From the NCBI RefSeq assembly GCF_041435355.1, contig NZ_CP108442.1:7562501-7626500 (forward strand): DNA of 64,000 bases, in the 5' to 3' direction. This document shows, piece by piece, positions 1 to 9,553 of the stretch. Under the pieces are notes generated by a model, which was not told where the DNA came from, ran no database searches, and was given only the letters and a program-made list of their open reading frames with translations. The position numbers and the translations under genes were made by a program. This stretch comes from Streptomyces sp. NBC_01276 (GTDB taxonomy: Bacteria > Actinomycetota > Actinomycetes > Streptomycetales > Streptomycetaceae). Position 1 is the first letter of the stretch; every line of letters starts with the position of its first letter.

Positions 1-365
1 TGGTAGGAGAGCACCTTCTGGCCGGTCTCGTCGTGGACGTCGATGACCAGGTCGCGCCGGAAGTCCTTGAGGGAGGTCTCCCGCCCGCCGGCCGCGTTGG
101 CGTAACTCCAGGTCTTGTTCGCCCACTTCTCGAATTCGAGGGCGTTCACGGTGACCCCGCGTTCGAGGACGATCGGGTCGAACTCCACCCGGCCCGGCAG
201 TTTGGAACTGTTGGTGGGGGCGCCGCCGTCGCGGTGCTTGACCACCTCCACGGTCCGCTTCATCCCGGACACCTTGTGGACTCCGATGAACGGCACGGTG
301 CTGTCGCTGTAACGGACCCGGAAACGGAAGTTCTTGAGCGGGTCGACCCGCGCGGTGGTTGCCAT
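1..365 (-). CDS. Phage tail tube-like protein of a contractile injection system (partial)
   Basis: The first 121 residues of a tail-tube protein of the T4 gp19-like family; the 3' end lies beyond the left edge. It starts MATTARVDPLKNFRFRVRYS and contains the typical segments around GVHKVSGMKRTVEVV, GRVEFDPIVLERGVT and the FEKWANKTWSY region. Such proteins stack into the inner tube inside a contractile sheath. The ATG at 365 follows a GAGGAG ribosome site about 8 bases upstream, and lies 11 bases downstream of the sheath gene stop, so the two are surely one transcript. Sheath followed by tube is the usual order in phage tails and extracellular contractile injection systems, and Streptomyces chromosomes commonly carry such a system. 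Whether this copy is phage or injection system cannot be settled from two genes. Confidence 0.9.
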   Translation of the reverse strand, partial: MATTARVDPLKNFRFRVRYSDSTVPFIGVHKVSGMKRTVEVVKHRDGGAPTNSSKLPGRVEFDPIVLERGVTVNALEFEKWANKTWSYANAAGGRETSLKDFRRDLVIDVHDETGQKVLSY

Positions 366-376
366 CGTCTCGCTCC

Positions 377-1969
<1,593 letters not shown>

Positions 1970-2110
1970 GGCCGGTCCCCTCTCACTGTCGGCTGACCCG
2001 CAGTCTGCCGACCGTGCGTGACCGGACCGTCACCGGAGCGTCACGGCGCGTGAGATCGGGTGCGGGCGGTCGCGGAGTGGGGGGTGCGGGTGGCCGCGGA
2101 GTGGGGAAAC

Positions 2111-2148
2111 GCCGCGGTCCCGGACCTCCGTGGGTCCGGGACCGCGGC
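2111..2148 (-). terminator. Strong intrinsic-type hairpin after the CsbD-like gene
   Basis: A perfect 16-bp inverted repeat, GCCGCGGTCCCGGACC at 2111-2126 and its complement at 2133-2148, with a 6-base loop. It begins 18 bases beyond the stop of the minus-strand CsbD-like gene and separates it from the sheath gene. There is no U-tract, as is usual in Streptomyces. Confidence 0.85.
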
Positions 2149-2166
2149 GGACGCCGACGGCGCGGG

Positions 2167-2340
2167 TCAGCGCTTGAAGATGTCCTTCATCTTCTCCTTG
2201 GCCTGGCGGGCGTCGCCCTTCGCCTTCTCGGCGCGGCCCTCGGCCGTGAGGCGCTCGTTGCCCACCGCGCGGCCCGCCGTCTCCTCGACCTTGCCCTTGG
2301 CCTGCTCGGCCTTCGCGCGGCCCTTCTCCTGGTTCGACAC
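2167..2340 (-). CDS. CsbD-like stress protein (57 aa)
   Basis: A small gene of 57 codons starting with GTG at 2340 (a GGGAG site lies about 11 bases upstream) and ending TGA at 2167. The product reads MSNQEKGRAKAEQAKGKVEE, continues GRAVGNERLTAEGRAEKAKGD and ends KEKMKDIFKR. The charged, Gly/Ala/Lys/Glu-rich composition and the KGK-EETAG-V-N--L-AEG pattern are those of the CsbD family, general-stress proteins of unknown mechanism. It stands alone between a strong terminator and a divergent-looking spacer. Confidence 0.85.
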   Translation of the reverse strand: MSNQEKGRAKAEQAKGKVEETAGRAVGNERLTAEGRAEKAKGDARQAKEKMKDIFKR

Positions 2341-2427
2341 AGTTGATCACTCCCTGGGGGGACGGGAACACCGTACGTCCCGCGTCTGACCGGGATCGCG
2401 GCGCGCAAACGTCAGCCGGACCGGTCG

Positions 2428-3792
2428 TCAGGATGCCTTCGCGGACGGGCGGGCGGCGTGGGTGGGGGTGGGGGTGTCGGTCAGGGCGGCCGTGAGCGCG
2501 GCGTGGTCGGCGAGGGTCAGGTCCGCGTAGGCCAGCGCGAAGCGGGCGACGGCCCGGTCGAAGACGTCCCCGGTGCCCAGGTAGCCCGCGATCGCGATCC
2601 GGTCACCGGTCCGGGCGTGGGCGCGGGCCAGGGTCCGGCCGCACAGCGCCGCGTACTCCTGCAGCAGCACGGGGTCCATGGCGGCGACGTCGGCGGAACC
2701 CTTCATGTCGCGCAGCTGGCGCCAGTAGAAGTGCCGGCCCCCCGGACCGGTGGCCCAGCCGAGGAAGATGTCCGTCGCCGCCTGCATCAGCCGCTGCCCG
2801 GCCACCACCCGGTGGCCCGCGTGCCGTTGCGCGGACGCCCCGGCGTGGGGCTCCAGTACGGACGGACCGGCCTCCTTGATCTGGAGGAACAGCGGGTCTC
2901 CGGCGTCCCGGCCGGTGAGCAGCACCACGAAGCAGCGGGTTCCGACGCTGCCGACGCCCACCACCTTCCGTGCCACGTCCACCACCGCGAACCGGTCCAG
3001 CAGCAGGCGCCGCTCTTCCGGCAGGGACTCCCGGTAGTCGAGGAACACGTTCCGCACGGTCGTGGAGTCCAGATCGTCCACCGGTTCCAGGAAGGGGGGT
3101 TCGTAGCGGATCCGGGGCTGCCCGTCCACGACGTCCGTCAGCTTGTCCAGGGCCTGCAGACTGGTGCGGCGGCGGGCGCGTTCCAGTCCGGCCGCGATCC
3201 TTTCGCGGTGCCGGCGCCGCACCAGGGGCAGCGCCTGCGCGGTGTCCACCCGCTCGTACCAGACGGCGAGTTCCCCGAGCCCGGCGAGGCGGCGCATGTT
3301 CCGCCGGTAGGCGGCGGCGGACGCCTCGGCGGCGGTCAGCGCGGCCGCGTCGTCGTGGCCGTTCGCGCGGGCGGCCACGGCCACGCTCGCCGCCAGCCGT
3401 TTGACGTCCCACTCGAAGGGTCCGGGGAGCGTCTCGTCGAAGTCGTTCAGGTCGAAGAGCTGGGCGCGTTCGGGCGAGGCGTACAACCCGAAGTTCAGCA
3501 GGTGGGCGTCCCCGCACAGCTGCACCCGCAGGCCGCTGTCCGCCGTCGTCGCCAGGTCGGCGGCCATCACGGCCGCCGCGCCGCGCAGGAACGGGAAGGG
3601 GCCCGCCGCCATCCGGGCGTACCGCACGGGCAGCAGTTCCGGCAGCCGGCCGGCGCCCTGCGCCGCGAGCACGGCGACCGGGTCCGGCCGCTCGTCCGCC
3701 GTCGGGACCCGGTCGTGCGCCGAACGCGGCAGCCGCTTGCGCTGCGCGCGGCCGTGCCGGGTCCGGTCGTCGGGGGAAGCGGACAGCTCCAT
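2428..3792 (-). CDS. DUF2252 family protein
   Basis: A 454-residue protein of the DUF2252 family. Recognisable segments in order: RTRHGRAQRKRLPRSAHDRV near the N terminus, LLPVRYARMAAGPFPFLRGA (about 55-75), VQLCGDAHLLNFGLYASPER (about 90-110), FDLNDFDETLPGPFEWDVKR, VVGVGSVGTRCFVVLLTGRD and the C-terminal DMKGS and ALARAHART segments. The GDxHLxNFG and DxNDFDE motifs resemble aminoglycoside-phosphotransferase-like kinase cores, but the family's substrate is unknown to me. The start is the ATG at 3792. It is a single-gene unit. Confidence 0.88.
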   Translation of the reverse strand: MELSASPDDRTRHGRAQRKRLPRSAHDRVPTADERPDPVAVLAAQGAGRLPELLPVRYARMAAGPFPFLRGAAAVMAADLATTADSGLRVQLCGDAHLLNFGLYASPERAQLFDLNDFDETLPGPFEWDVKRLAASVAVAARANGHDDAAALTAAEASAAAYRRNMRRLAGLGELAVWYERVDTAQALPLVRRRHRERIAAGLERARRRTSLQALDKLTDVVDGQPRIRYEPPFLEPVDDLDSTTVRNVFLDYRESLPEERRLLLDRFAVVDVARKVVGVGSVGTRCFVVLLTGRDAGDPLFLQIKEAGPSVLEPHAGASAQRHAGHRVVAGQRLMQAATDIFLGWATGPGGRHFYWRQLRDMKGSADVAAMDPVLLQEYAALCGRTLARAHARTGDRIAIAGYLGTGDVFDRAVARFALAYADLTLADHAALTAALTDTPTPTHAARPSAKAS

Positions 3793-3940
3793 CCCCCACT
3801 CATATCACCGGGTCCGGCCCTCCGCCGATCGGGCGACCGTTCGGTGCGCCGTACGGATGTACGGGGCCCGGCGGCGCAGGGTCGAGGTCGGTGCCGCGCT
3901 CGGTGCGCGGCACGTCAGCCGTGGAGATGGGGAGGCGCAG

Positions 3941-4258
3941 ATGCGCATGTTCAGGAGGATCGCGTGGGCGGGGCCGGCGGCGGCCGCCGCGGTCACCCTC
4001 TTCGCCGGGAACGCGCTGGCGACGTCGTCGCCGGCCGAGGGGCTCGTGGTCAGCACGTCCGGGCTCAAGGTCAGGGCCCACGCGAACACGCACTCCCACG
4101 TGGTCGGCGTGCTCGACCCCTGGCAGAAGGTCCGGCTCTCCTGCCAGGCCGAGGGCGCCTGGGTGGAGGGCAACGACATCTGGTACCGGCTGCACGGCAA
4201 GCCGGGCTGGGTATCGGCCCGCTACGTGCACAACTACACCCGCGTCCCCTGGTGCTGA
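3941..4258 (+). CDS. Secreted SH3-like (bacterial SH3) domain protein
   Basis: A 105-residue exported protein. It has a signal peptide (MRMFRRIAWAGPAAAAAVTL, ending about NALATSS) and then one bacterial SH3-like domain: GLVVSTSGLKVRAHANTHSH, VVGVLDPWQKVRLSCQ, WYRLHGKPGWVSARYV. Such domains usually bind cell-wall peptides. The ATG at 3941 is chosen because GGAGG lies 6 bases upstream and a signal sequence follows at once. Two cysteines, one mid-domain and one at the C terminus (PWC), could pair outside the cell. The partner is unknown. Confidence 0.85.
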   Translation: MRMFRRIAWAGPAAAAAVTLFAGNALATSSPAEGLVVSTSGLKVRAHANTHSHVVGVLDPWQKVRLSCQAEGAWVEGNDIWYRLHGKPGWVSARYVHNYTRVPWC

Positions 4259-4429
4259 GCCAGACCCGCCCCTGAATCCGCCGGGGCGGTCACGGGGCCG
4301 GGCCGCGCGGTGGTGACCGGCGGGTTCCGGCCAGGGCAGTGGCGCGTGGTGCGGGCGGGGCTGGTGCGGGGAGTCCCCTCGGCCGATACTGCGCCGGGCA
4401 GGGTGCCCGATCACGGAGGGGGACCGACC

Positions 4430-5398
4430 ATGCCGATCCGCACGTTCCGTACCGGCCCGCGCACACCGCGCCGCGGGGGCCGGGTGGCCGTGACCGCGGC
4501 CGTACTGGCCGCGCTGGCGGGCGCCCTCGCGCCCGCCCCCGCCCAGGCGGCGCCGGCCTGCGGAGCCGCGCAGGCCCCGGCGCCCGTCGAGGTGGCCCGG
4601 ATGCCCGACTGGGTCGAGTCGATCGCCGTGGACGGACACGGGCGGATGTTCGCCACCGCGTACTACACCGGCCGGGTCTACCGCATCGACGCCCCCGGCG
4701 GCACCCCCGTCGCGCTCACCGGTGACATCGGAGCCAACGGCGGGATCGTGGTCCGGGGCGACGGCCGGCTGCTCGTCGGGACGGGCAACGACCTCGCGCA
4801 CTCCCTGACCGGCGGCCTCCTGCCGGTGTCGAAGCTGCTGCTGGTGGATCCGGATTCCGGCGCGGTGAGCACGTACGCCTCGGGCCTGGGCGGCATCGAC
4901 GGCGTCGCCCTCGCGCCCGACGGCACCGTGTACACCACCACCCTGGGCGCCCGGACCATCGGCCGCGTCACCCCGGACGGGCGCGTCGACCCCGCCTGGG
5001 CCCGGGTGGGGCAGCCCAACGGGATCGCCGTGTCCCCGGACGGCTCCGAGGTCTACGTGGTCCAGACGACGGTCGCCCCCGGCCTGTACCGGATCCCCGT
5101 GGGCGACCCGGCGCACCCGCGACGGTGGCTCTCCACCGAGCCCTGGGACGCCCTGGCCCTGCCCGACGGGCTCACCCTCGACGGCCGCGGGCGCCCGCTG
5201 ATCGCCACCCACGTGTCGGGACAGATCTGGCGGGCCGAGGGCGCGTCCCTGTGCGCCGTGGAGTCGGGCCTGCACCTGTCCACCCAGATCACCTACGGGC
5301 ACGGCGACCGGGGCTTCTCGGCGGGCAGGCTCTACCGGGCGGGTGTGGACGGCCGGATCGACGAGGTGCCCGCGGGCGCCGACCCGTCCGGCCGCTAG
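4430..5398 (+). CDS. Secreted SMP-30/gluconolactonase-like beta-propeller protein
   Basis: A 322-residue exported protein. After a signal peptide with an Arg-rich start (MPIRTFRTGPRTPRRGGRVA) and an Ala-rich core ending APAQAA, it has repeated beta-propeller blades: VESIAVDGHGRMFATAYYTG, GGIVVRGDGRLLVGTGN, GIDGVALAPDGTVYTTTLG, PNGIAVSPDGSEVYVVQT and LPDGLTLDGRGRPLIATHVS. Pattern and size fit the SMP-30/gluconolactonase-like fold, seen in lactonases and strictosidine-synthase-like proteins. I cannot assign a substrate. The ATG at 4430 has GGAGGGGG just upstream. Confidence 0.8.
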   Translation: MPIRTFRTGPRTPRRGGRVAVTAAVLAALAGALAPAPAQAAPACGAAQAPAPVEVARMPDWVESIAVDGHGRMFATAYYTGRVYRIDAPGGTPVALTGDIGANGGIVVRGDGRLLVGTGNDLAHSLTGGLLPVSKLLLVDPDSGAVSTYASGLGGIDGVALAPDGTVYTTTLGARTIGRVTPDGRVDPAWARVGQPNGIAVSPDGSEVYVVQTTVAPGLYRIPVGDPAHPRRWLSTEPWDALALPDGLTLDGRGRPLIATHVSGQIWRAEGASLCAVESGLHLSTQITYGHGDRGFSAGRLYRAGVDGRIDEVPAGADPSGR

Positions 5399-5433
5399 GC
5401 CGACTGGTGGGCCGGGGGTGCGCGCCTGTGCGG

Positions 5434-5940
5434 TCACGAGGCGCGGCCGTAGCGGACGTTCCCGCTCCAGATCCGTTCCAGCCGTACGCGGGTCCCCGGT
5501 CTGGGGGCGTGCCAGATCTTGTCGTCGCCGGCGTAGATGCCGACGTGGCCCATGGTGGAGCCGTCGGGGAAGAACACCAGGTCCCCCGGCACCCGTTGGT
5601 CCCGGCTGATGTGATCGGTGTGTTCGTACTGCTGCTCCGCGGTGCGGGGCAGCGTCCGGCCCGCCTGCCGGAAGGAATAGAGCGTCAGGCCGGAGCAGTC
5701 GAAGCGCGCGGGCCCGGTCGCGCCGTGCGCGTACGGGGCGCCCTCCTTGGAGGCGGCCACGACCACGGCCCTGGCGCCGTAGGAGGGAACGGCGCCGGCC
5801 GGCGAGGCGGGGCCGGCGACGCCGGAGGCGGTCAGGAGCATGAGCAGCGCGAGGGCGCGGGGGAGGCGGGATCCTGGAATGCGGCGAACGGGCCGGTGCG
5901 ACTTTCGGCAACTACGCGAGACGGTCCTGGATACGGACAT
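5434..5940 (-). CDS. Secreted NlpC/P60 peptidoglycan endopeptidase
   Basis: A 168-residue exported NlpC/P60 cysteine peptidase. A signal peptide with a long basic start (about 1-50, ending GPASPAGA) is followed by the catalytic domain: YAHGATGPARFDCSGLTLYS holds the catalytic Cys, GDLVFFPDGSTMGHVGIYAG the His, and IWHAPRPG the third polar residue. Such enzymes cut the D-Glu to diaminopimelate bond in wall peptides. The ATG at 5940 follows GGAGGT. It is a minimal enzyme without an added wall-binding domain. A long non-coding region lies upstream; see the separate entry. Confidence 0.92.
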   Translation of the reverse strand: MSVSRTVSRSCRKSHRPVRRIPGSRLPRALALLMLLTASGVAGPASPAGAVPSYGARAVVVAASKEGAPYAHGATGPARFDCSGLTLYSFRQAGRTLPRTAEQQYEHTDHISRDQRVPGDLVFFPDGSTMGHVGIYAGDDKIWHAPRPGTRVRLERIWSGNVRYGRAS

Positions 5941-6581
5941 CGGGATACCTCCGCGTTCGGATGCGGGCAACGGTCGGTCGGATACCTGCGACGGTCCTGC
6001 TTTCGGTGACATGGGTCCCTGGGTCCCTGGGGTCTGACGGCCGCCCAGTTTTCTCCGATGGCACACGCGTTTCACTTCCCGGGCACACTCCGGGTTGTAT
6101 CGGTTCTGCAAAATATCCGCGAAGCAATGGAAAAATTCTCGCGCATTGGCGTGTTGCCGGTTTCGCCGCGCGCTCGCGGGCGCATGGGCACGGCCGTTCG
6201 TGATAACGGAAGACTCGTTGAGGGCACGAGGACGGCTGGTCCGTTCCGGCCTGGCGCGGACGGAATGCACAAACTCCCGCTTCTCGCAGTGGTGTTCGAT
6301 CGAAACGCCTGCCGGAGCCGTCGGCGGCGCGGGTGCTCGAACTGACCGGCGCCGCCCCGCGGGCGGCCCTGTCCCCCCGCTCGGCGTTCCCGAAATCGCC
6401 TTCCCGCCTTGGAGTTCGTCCACTTCGCGACACCCCCGCCGAGGCGCCGTGCGCGGGGCGCGCGGCCGGCCGCCGCACGCACCGCGCCGGGCCCCGGGGC
6501 GGACGTCCCGGGCATCGGTGTCGGACTCACCCCGGGGCAGATCCGGATCGTGCTCGCGGTGGAGGCGGAGTGGGCGTGCGG
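5941..6581. other. Long non-coding upstream region of the NlpC/P60 gene, AT-richer core
   Basis: About 640 bases without a credible gene. The part 6095-6150 is much AT-richer than the rest of the window (runs such as aaaatatcc and ggaaaaattctc). It probably holds the promoter and leader of the NlpC/P60 gene on the minus strand. I looked for the ydaO (c-di-AMP) riboswitch that precedes many Streptomyces wall-hydrolase genes and could not find its conserved segments. Confidence 0.5.
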
Positions 6582-7325
6582 TCAGCTCCAGCAGGGGCAG
6601 GGCGTCGGCCGGGGCGTGAACGCCCGGTCCGCGTCCGGCTCCCCGGCCACCCGGCCGGCGGGCGGGAGCAGGGTGAAGTCGGCCCCCGGGTCGACCTCGT
6701 CGAAGGAGGCGAACAGGTGCGTGCGCGGGAACCAGTCGCCGAACGGCTCCGGCGAGGCGCCTATGCCGATGAACTGGCTGCCGGTCGCCACCGCCGCCCG
6801 CACGTCCCACGGCCCGTCACCCACGCAGACCACCCGGTCGAAGGCGCCGCCGGCCCGCTCGACGGACTGGTGGACGGCCTCGCGGACCAGGTGCTCCCGG
6901 AAGGCGTGCTCATTCGCGGTCACCACCGGTCCGGTCACCTCCAGGGGAGCCAGCTTGGCCTCGGTGACCTCCCGCATCGCGCCGGTCGCGAAGGCCACCG
7001 CGTACCCGGGGTCCGCGTCCAGCGCCCGCAGGAACGCGGCGGCCCCGGGGGTCTGCTCGACGCCCTCCCGGGCCGTCGCGGCCGTGAAGTGCTCGTGGAG
7101 CAGGCCGGAGAACCGCTTGGTCTCGGCCTCGCCGGGAAGCCGGCCCGTGTTCCGGCGGAACACCTCGCGGAAGATCCACGAGTCCGTGTGGTGGGTGTAG
7201 CCGCCCCAGTTCGAGTCGATCTCCGTGAGCCCGCTCTCACGGAGTGCCGCGACGAACGCGGCCACGTGGGCCGGGACGCTGCGCAGCAGTGTGCCGTCGA
7301 TGTCGAAGACGATCAGGGTGGTCAT
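6582..7325 (-). CDS. HAD family hydrolase (phosphatase)
   Basis: A 247-residue haloacid-dehalogenase superfamily hydrolase. Motif I is [13 protein letters not shown] with nucleophile Asp8 and acid/base Asp10; motif II is the [15 protein letters not shown] segment (T in ATG); motif IV is [13 protein letters not shown]. The cap between motifs I and II is helical (type C1), as in phosphoglycolate-phosphatase-like enzymes. The substrate is unknown. The ATG at 7325 follows GGGAG. The C-terminal tail after position 225 is Pro/Arg-rich and probably disordered. Confidence 0.88.
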   Translation of the reverse strand: MTTLIVFDIDGTLLRSVPAHVAAFVAALRESGLTEIDSNWGGYTHHTDSWIFREVFRRNTGRLPGEAETKRFSGLLHEHFTAATAREGVEQTPGAAAFLRALDADPGYAVAFATGAMREVTEAKLAPLEVTGPVVTANEHAFREHLVREAVHQSVERAGGAFDRVVCVGDGPWDVRAAVATGSQFIGIGASPEPFGDWFPRTHLFASFDEVDPGADFTLLPPAGRVAGEPDADRAFTPRPTPCPCWS

Positions 7326-7514
7326 GTCCTGCTCCCTCGGTCGAACGTAGTGAAGATCCGAAAGAGTAGGGGAAGGGGCTGGACACGCCGTCCAGGGGGA
7401 CTGGGCACGCCGCCTGTACGTGAGCCCGGTGAGCCCGGTGGGCCCGCTGCGACCGGGGAGGCCGGACGGGTCCGGGAGTCCAGCGGTGCGTATGGCCTGA
7501 AATACACTGTTCCG

Positions 7515-7871
7515 GTGACTGACACCCCCATGCCCCCCTGTCCCGAGTGCTCCGGTTCCTACGCCTACGAGATGGGCGCGCTCCTCGTCTGCCCCGAATG
7601 CGGTCACGAGTGGCCGGCCGCCTCCGACGACGGCGCCGCGGCGCCCGCCGAGCGGGTGATCAAGGACGCGGTCGGCAACGTACTGGCCGACGGCGACACC
7701 GTGACGGTCGTCAAGGGGCTCAAGGTCAAGGGCAGCCCGAGCGGGATCAAGGCGGGTACCAAGGTGCGCAACATCCGCCTCGTCGACGGCGTCGACGGCC
7801 ACGACATCGACTGCAAGGTCGACGGGTTCGGCGCGATGCAGCTCAAGTCCAGCGTGGTCCGCAAGGTCTGA
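7515..7871 (+). CDS. yjdM: YjdM/PhnA family zinc-ribbon protein
   Basis: A 118-residue member of the YjdM (older name PhnA) family. The N-terminal zinc ribbon has CPEC at 9-12 and CPECGHEW at 26-33; the C-terminal domain has the near-invariant [20 protein letters not shown] and [19 protein letters not shown]. Despite its old name it is not a phosphonate hydrolase, and its role is unclear. The GTG at 7515 is preferred to the ATG at 7530: it lies six bases after a TACACT box at 7503-7508 with no Shine-Dalgarno site, suggesting a leaderless mRNA. Confidence 0.92.
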   Translation: MTDTPMPPCPECSGSYAYEMGALLVCPECGHEWPAASDDGAAAPAERVIKDAVGNVLADGDTVTVVKGLKVKGSPSGIKAGTKVRNIRLVDGVDGHDIDCKVDGFGAMQLKSSVVRKV

Positions 7872-8021
7872 CCGCCGCCCCGGCCCGCTCTTGCCCGCCC
7901 GGCCGGCCCCCGGCCGTCCGGCACGTGTGAAGGCCCCGCCACCGGGAACACGAGGGCCGAGACCGGCGAACGGCGGCGGCTCGCGCCGCCCTTCGCCGCC
8001 GACCGGAGGAGCGGGGTTCAC

Positions 8022-8405
8022 GTGACCGAACATGTGTGGAGCTACAAGTCGACCGCGGGCCGCCCGGCGGACGCCGACCTGATCGGCTACAGGGTGGAGG
8101 CGACCGACGGAAGCGTGGGCAAGGTCGCCAAGCACTCCGACGAGACAGGTGACGCCTACCTGGTCGTGGACACCGGGACGTGGATCTTCGGGAAGGAGGT
8201 CCTGCTGCCGGCGAGCACCGTCGTGAGCGTCGACACCGCCGAGCGCAAGGTCTTCGTCGACCGGACCCGGGGCCAGATCAAGAACGCCCCCACCTTCCAC
8301 CGCGACACCCACCTGGCCGACCCCGCCTACCGCGAACGGCTGGGCACCTACTACGGCAACGGCGTCCACGGCACCGGCGGCCCCTTCGGCGGCCGCGTGC
8401 TCTGA
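8022..8405 (+). CDS. PRC-barrel domain protein
   Basis: A 127-residue protein built round one PRC-barrel: DLIGYRVEATDGSVGKVAKH, then YLVVDTGTWIFGKEVLLPAS and VVSVDTAERKVFVDRTRGQI. This matches the small PRC-barrel proteins common in actinobacteria, which are thought to act as protein-binding or stress-related modules. The GTG at 8022 has GGAGGA 13 bases upstream. The tail (ERLGTYYGNGVHGTGGPFGG) is Gly-rich. It follows yjdM by 150 bases and may share its transcript. Confidence 0.8.
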   Translation: MTEHVWSYKSTAGRPADADLIGYRVEATDGSVGKVAKHSDETGDAYLVVDTGTWIFGKEVLLPASTVVSVDTAERKVFVDRTRGQIKNAPTFHRDTHLADPAYRERLGTYYGNGVHGTGGPFGGRVL

Positions 8406-8458
8406 CCGGCGCACCGCCCGCGTAAGGCCCGGCCGCCCGCGCACGGCCCGTCCGGAGG

Positions 8459-9418
8459 TCAGTCGAGCGCCGGGTGGACCTCCGGGTGGGCGTTCCACCA
8501 GGCCTGGTGGAAGGCGTTGTTGCCGACGTCGGCCACGTAGGAGCGGGCCGCCGCCCGGTAGAGGAGTTCCGCCTGCCGGGCCGACAGCGCGGCCCGGTTC
8601 CAGGCGAGGCGGATCCGGCCGGTGACGGGGTCCCCGACGAGCGGGCGCATCACCGTCCCCGCGGCCGCCGGGGCCGTCGGCTGGCTCAGGGACACGGCCC
8701 GGCCCGCGGCGATCAGGTCGTAGTGCATCTTCCGGTCGGTGATCCGGTAGCGCAGCAGCGGGCTGAACCCGGCCTCGGCGCAGGCGGCCACCAGGGCCTC
8801 CGGGCCCCCGTCGTCGTCCTCCACCAGCGTCATCCACGGCTCGTCGGCCAGGTCCGTCAGGTCGATGTGGTCCAGGGCCGCCAGCGGGTGCTGCGCCGAG
8901 AGCCGGATGCAGAACGGCTCCTTCGCGATCAGGGTCCGGGCCAGGACCCCCTCGGGAAGCGGCACCTCGTGCTCGTTGACCTCCCCGTACACGATCGCGT
9001 CGTAGCGCCCGGCGCCCAGCATCCGGGCCAGGGCCGTCACCGAGTCCTCCAGGTCCACGGTGATCTCCCGCCCGGACATGGCCAGGTCGGTCCGGGCGAG
9101 GAGCCCGTCGAGCAGGACCAGCAGGATGCAGCCGAGCCGCAGCGGCGCGCCGGGGGCCAGCGCGCGCGCCTCCGCGCCGAGCGCGTCCATCTCGCTGAGC
9201 ACCCGGCGCGCCCTGGTCAGCACGAACTGGCCGAGGGCGGTGGGCTCCACGCCGTTCCTGCCGCGTACGAACAGCTCTCCGCCGGTGACCGCCTCGATCC
9301 GGCGCAGCTGCGCCGAGAGCGCGGGCTGTGACACCCCGAGCCGCCGCGCCGCGGCGCCCAGGCTGCCCGCCTCGGCGATCCGGCAGACGGCTTGCAGATG
9401 TCTCAACTCCAGCTGCAT
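8459..9418 (-). CDS. LysR family transcriptional regulator, divergent from the M4/M28 protease
   Basis: A 319-residue LysR-type regulator. The N-terminal winged helix-turn-helix is [20 protein letters not shown] with [20 protein letters not shown] (recognition helix about 30-45); the C-terminal part (about 90-290) is the effector-binding fold, with [17 protein letters not shown] and [20 protein letters not shown]. It is divergent from the large secreted protease gene 135 bases away. In Streptomyces, LysR regulators next to secreted metalloproteases are known activators of the neighbour (the snpR/snpA type arrangement). The effector is unknown. Confidence 0.92.
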   Translation of the reverse strand: MQLELRHLQAVCRIAEAGSLGAAARRLGVSQPALSAQLRRIEAVTGGELFVRGRNGVEPTALGQFVLTRARRVLSEMDALGAEARALAPGAPLRLGCILLVLLDGLLARTDLAMSGREITVDLEDSVTALARMLGAGRYDAIVYGEVNEHEVPLPEGVLARTLIAKEPFCIRLSAQHPLAALDHIDLTDLADEPWMTLVEDDDGGPEALVAACAEAGFSPLLRYRITDRKMHYDLIAAGRAVSLSQPTAPAAAGTVMRPLVGDPVTGRIRLAWNRAALSARQAELLYRAAARSYVADVGNNAFHQAWWNAHPEVHPALD

Positions 9419-9451
9419 CCCGGCAGGTTACGCAGGGGGCCGCCACGGCAC

Positions 9452-9469
9452 CATAACCCGGACCTTATG
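9452..9469. promoter_or_regulatory. Candidate LysR operator between the LysR gene and the protease
   Basis: The 18-base sequence CATAACCCGGACCTTATG is an inverted repeat (CATAA, 8-base spacer, TTATG) and fits the T-N11-A pattern of LysR sites. It lies 33 bases upstream of the LysR start and 85 bases upstream of the protease start, the usual place for a shared activation and autoregulation site. Confidence 0.6.
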
Positions 9470-9553
9470 CCGTCCGGGATGTCCCAATCTCGTCATGTCC
9501 ACATCCATACTCGGCGGCGAACGAGCACTCACCCCCCACGAACGGAGTGGACG

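Noticed and set aside
5941..6330. ydaO-type c-di-AMP riboswitch upstream of the NlpC/P60 gene
   Set aside because: Expected from other Streptomyces wall-hydrolase genes, but its conserved segments could not be found on the minus strand.
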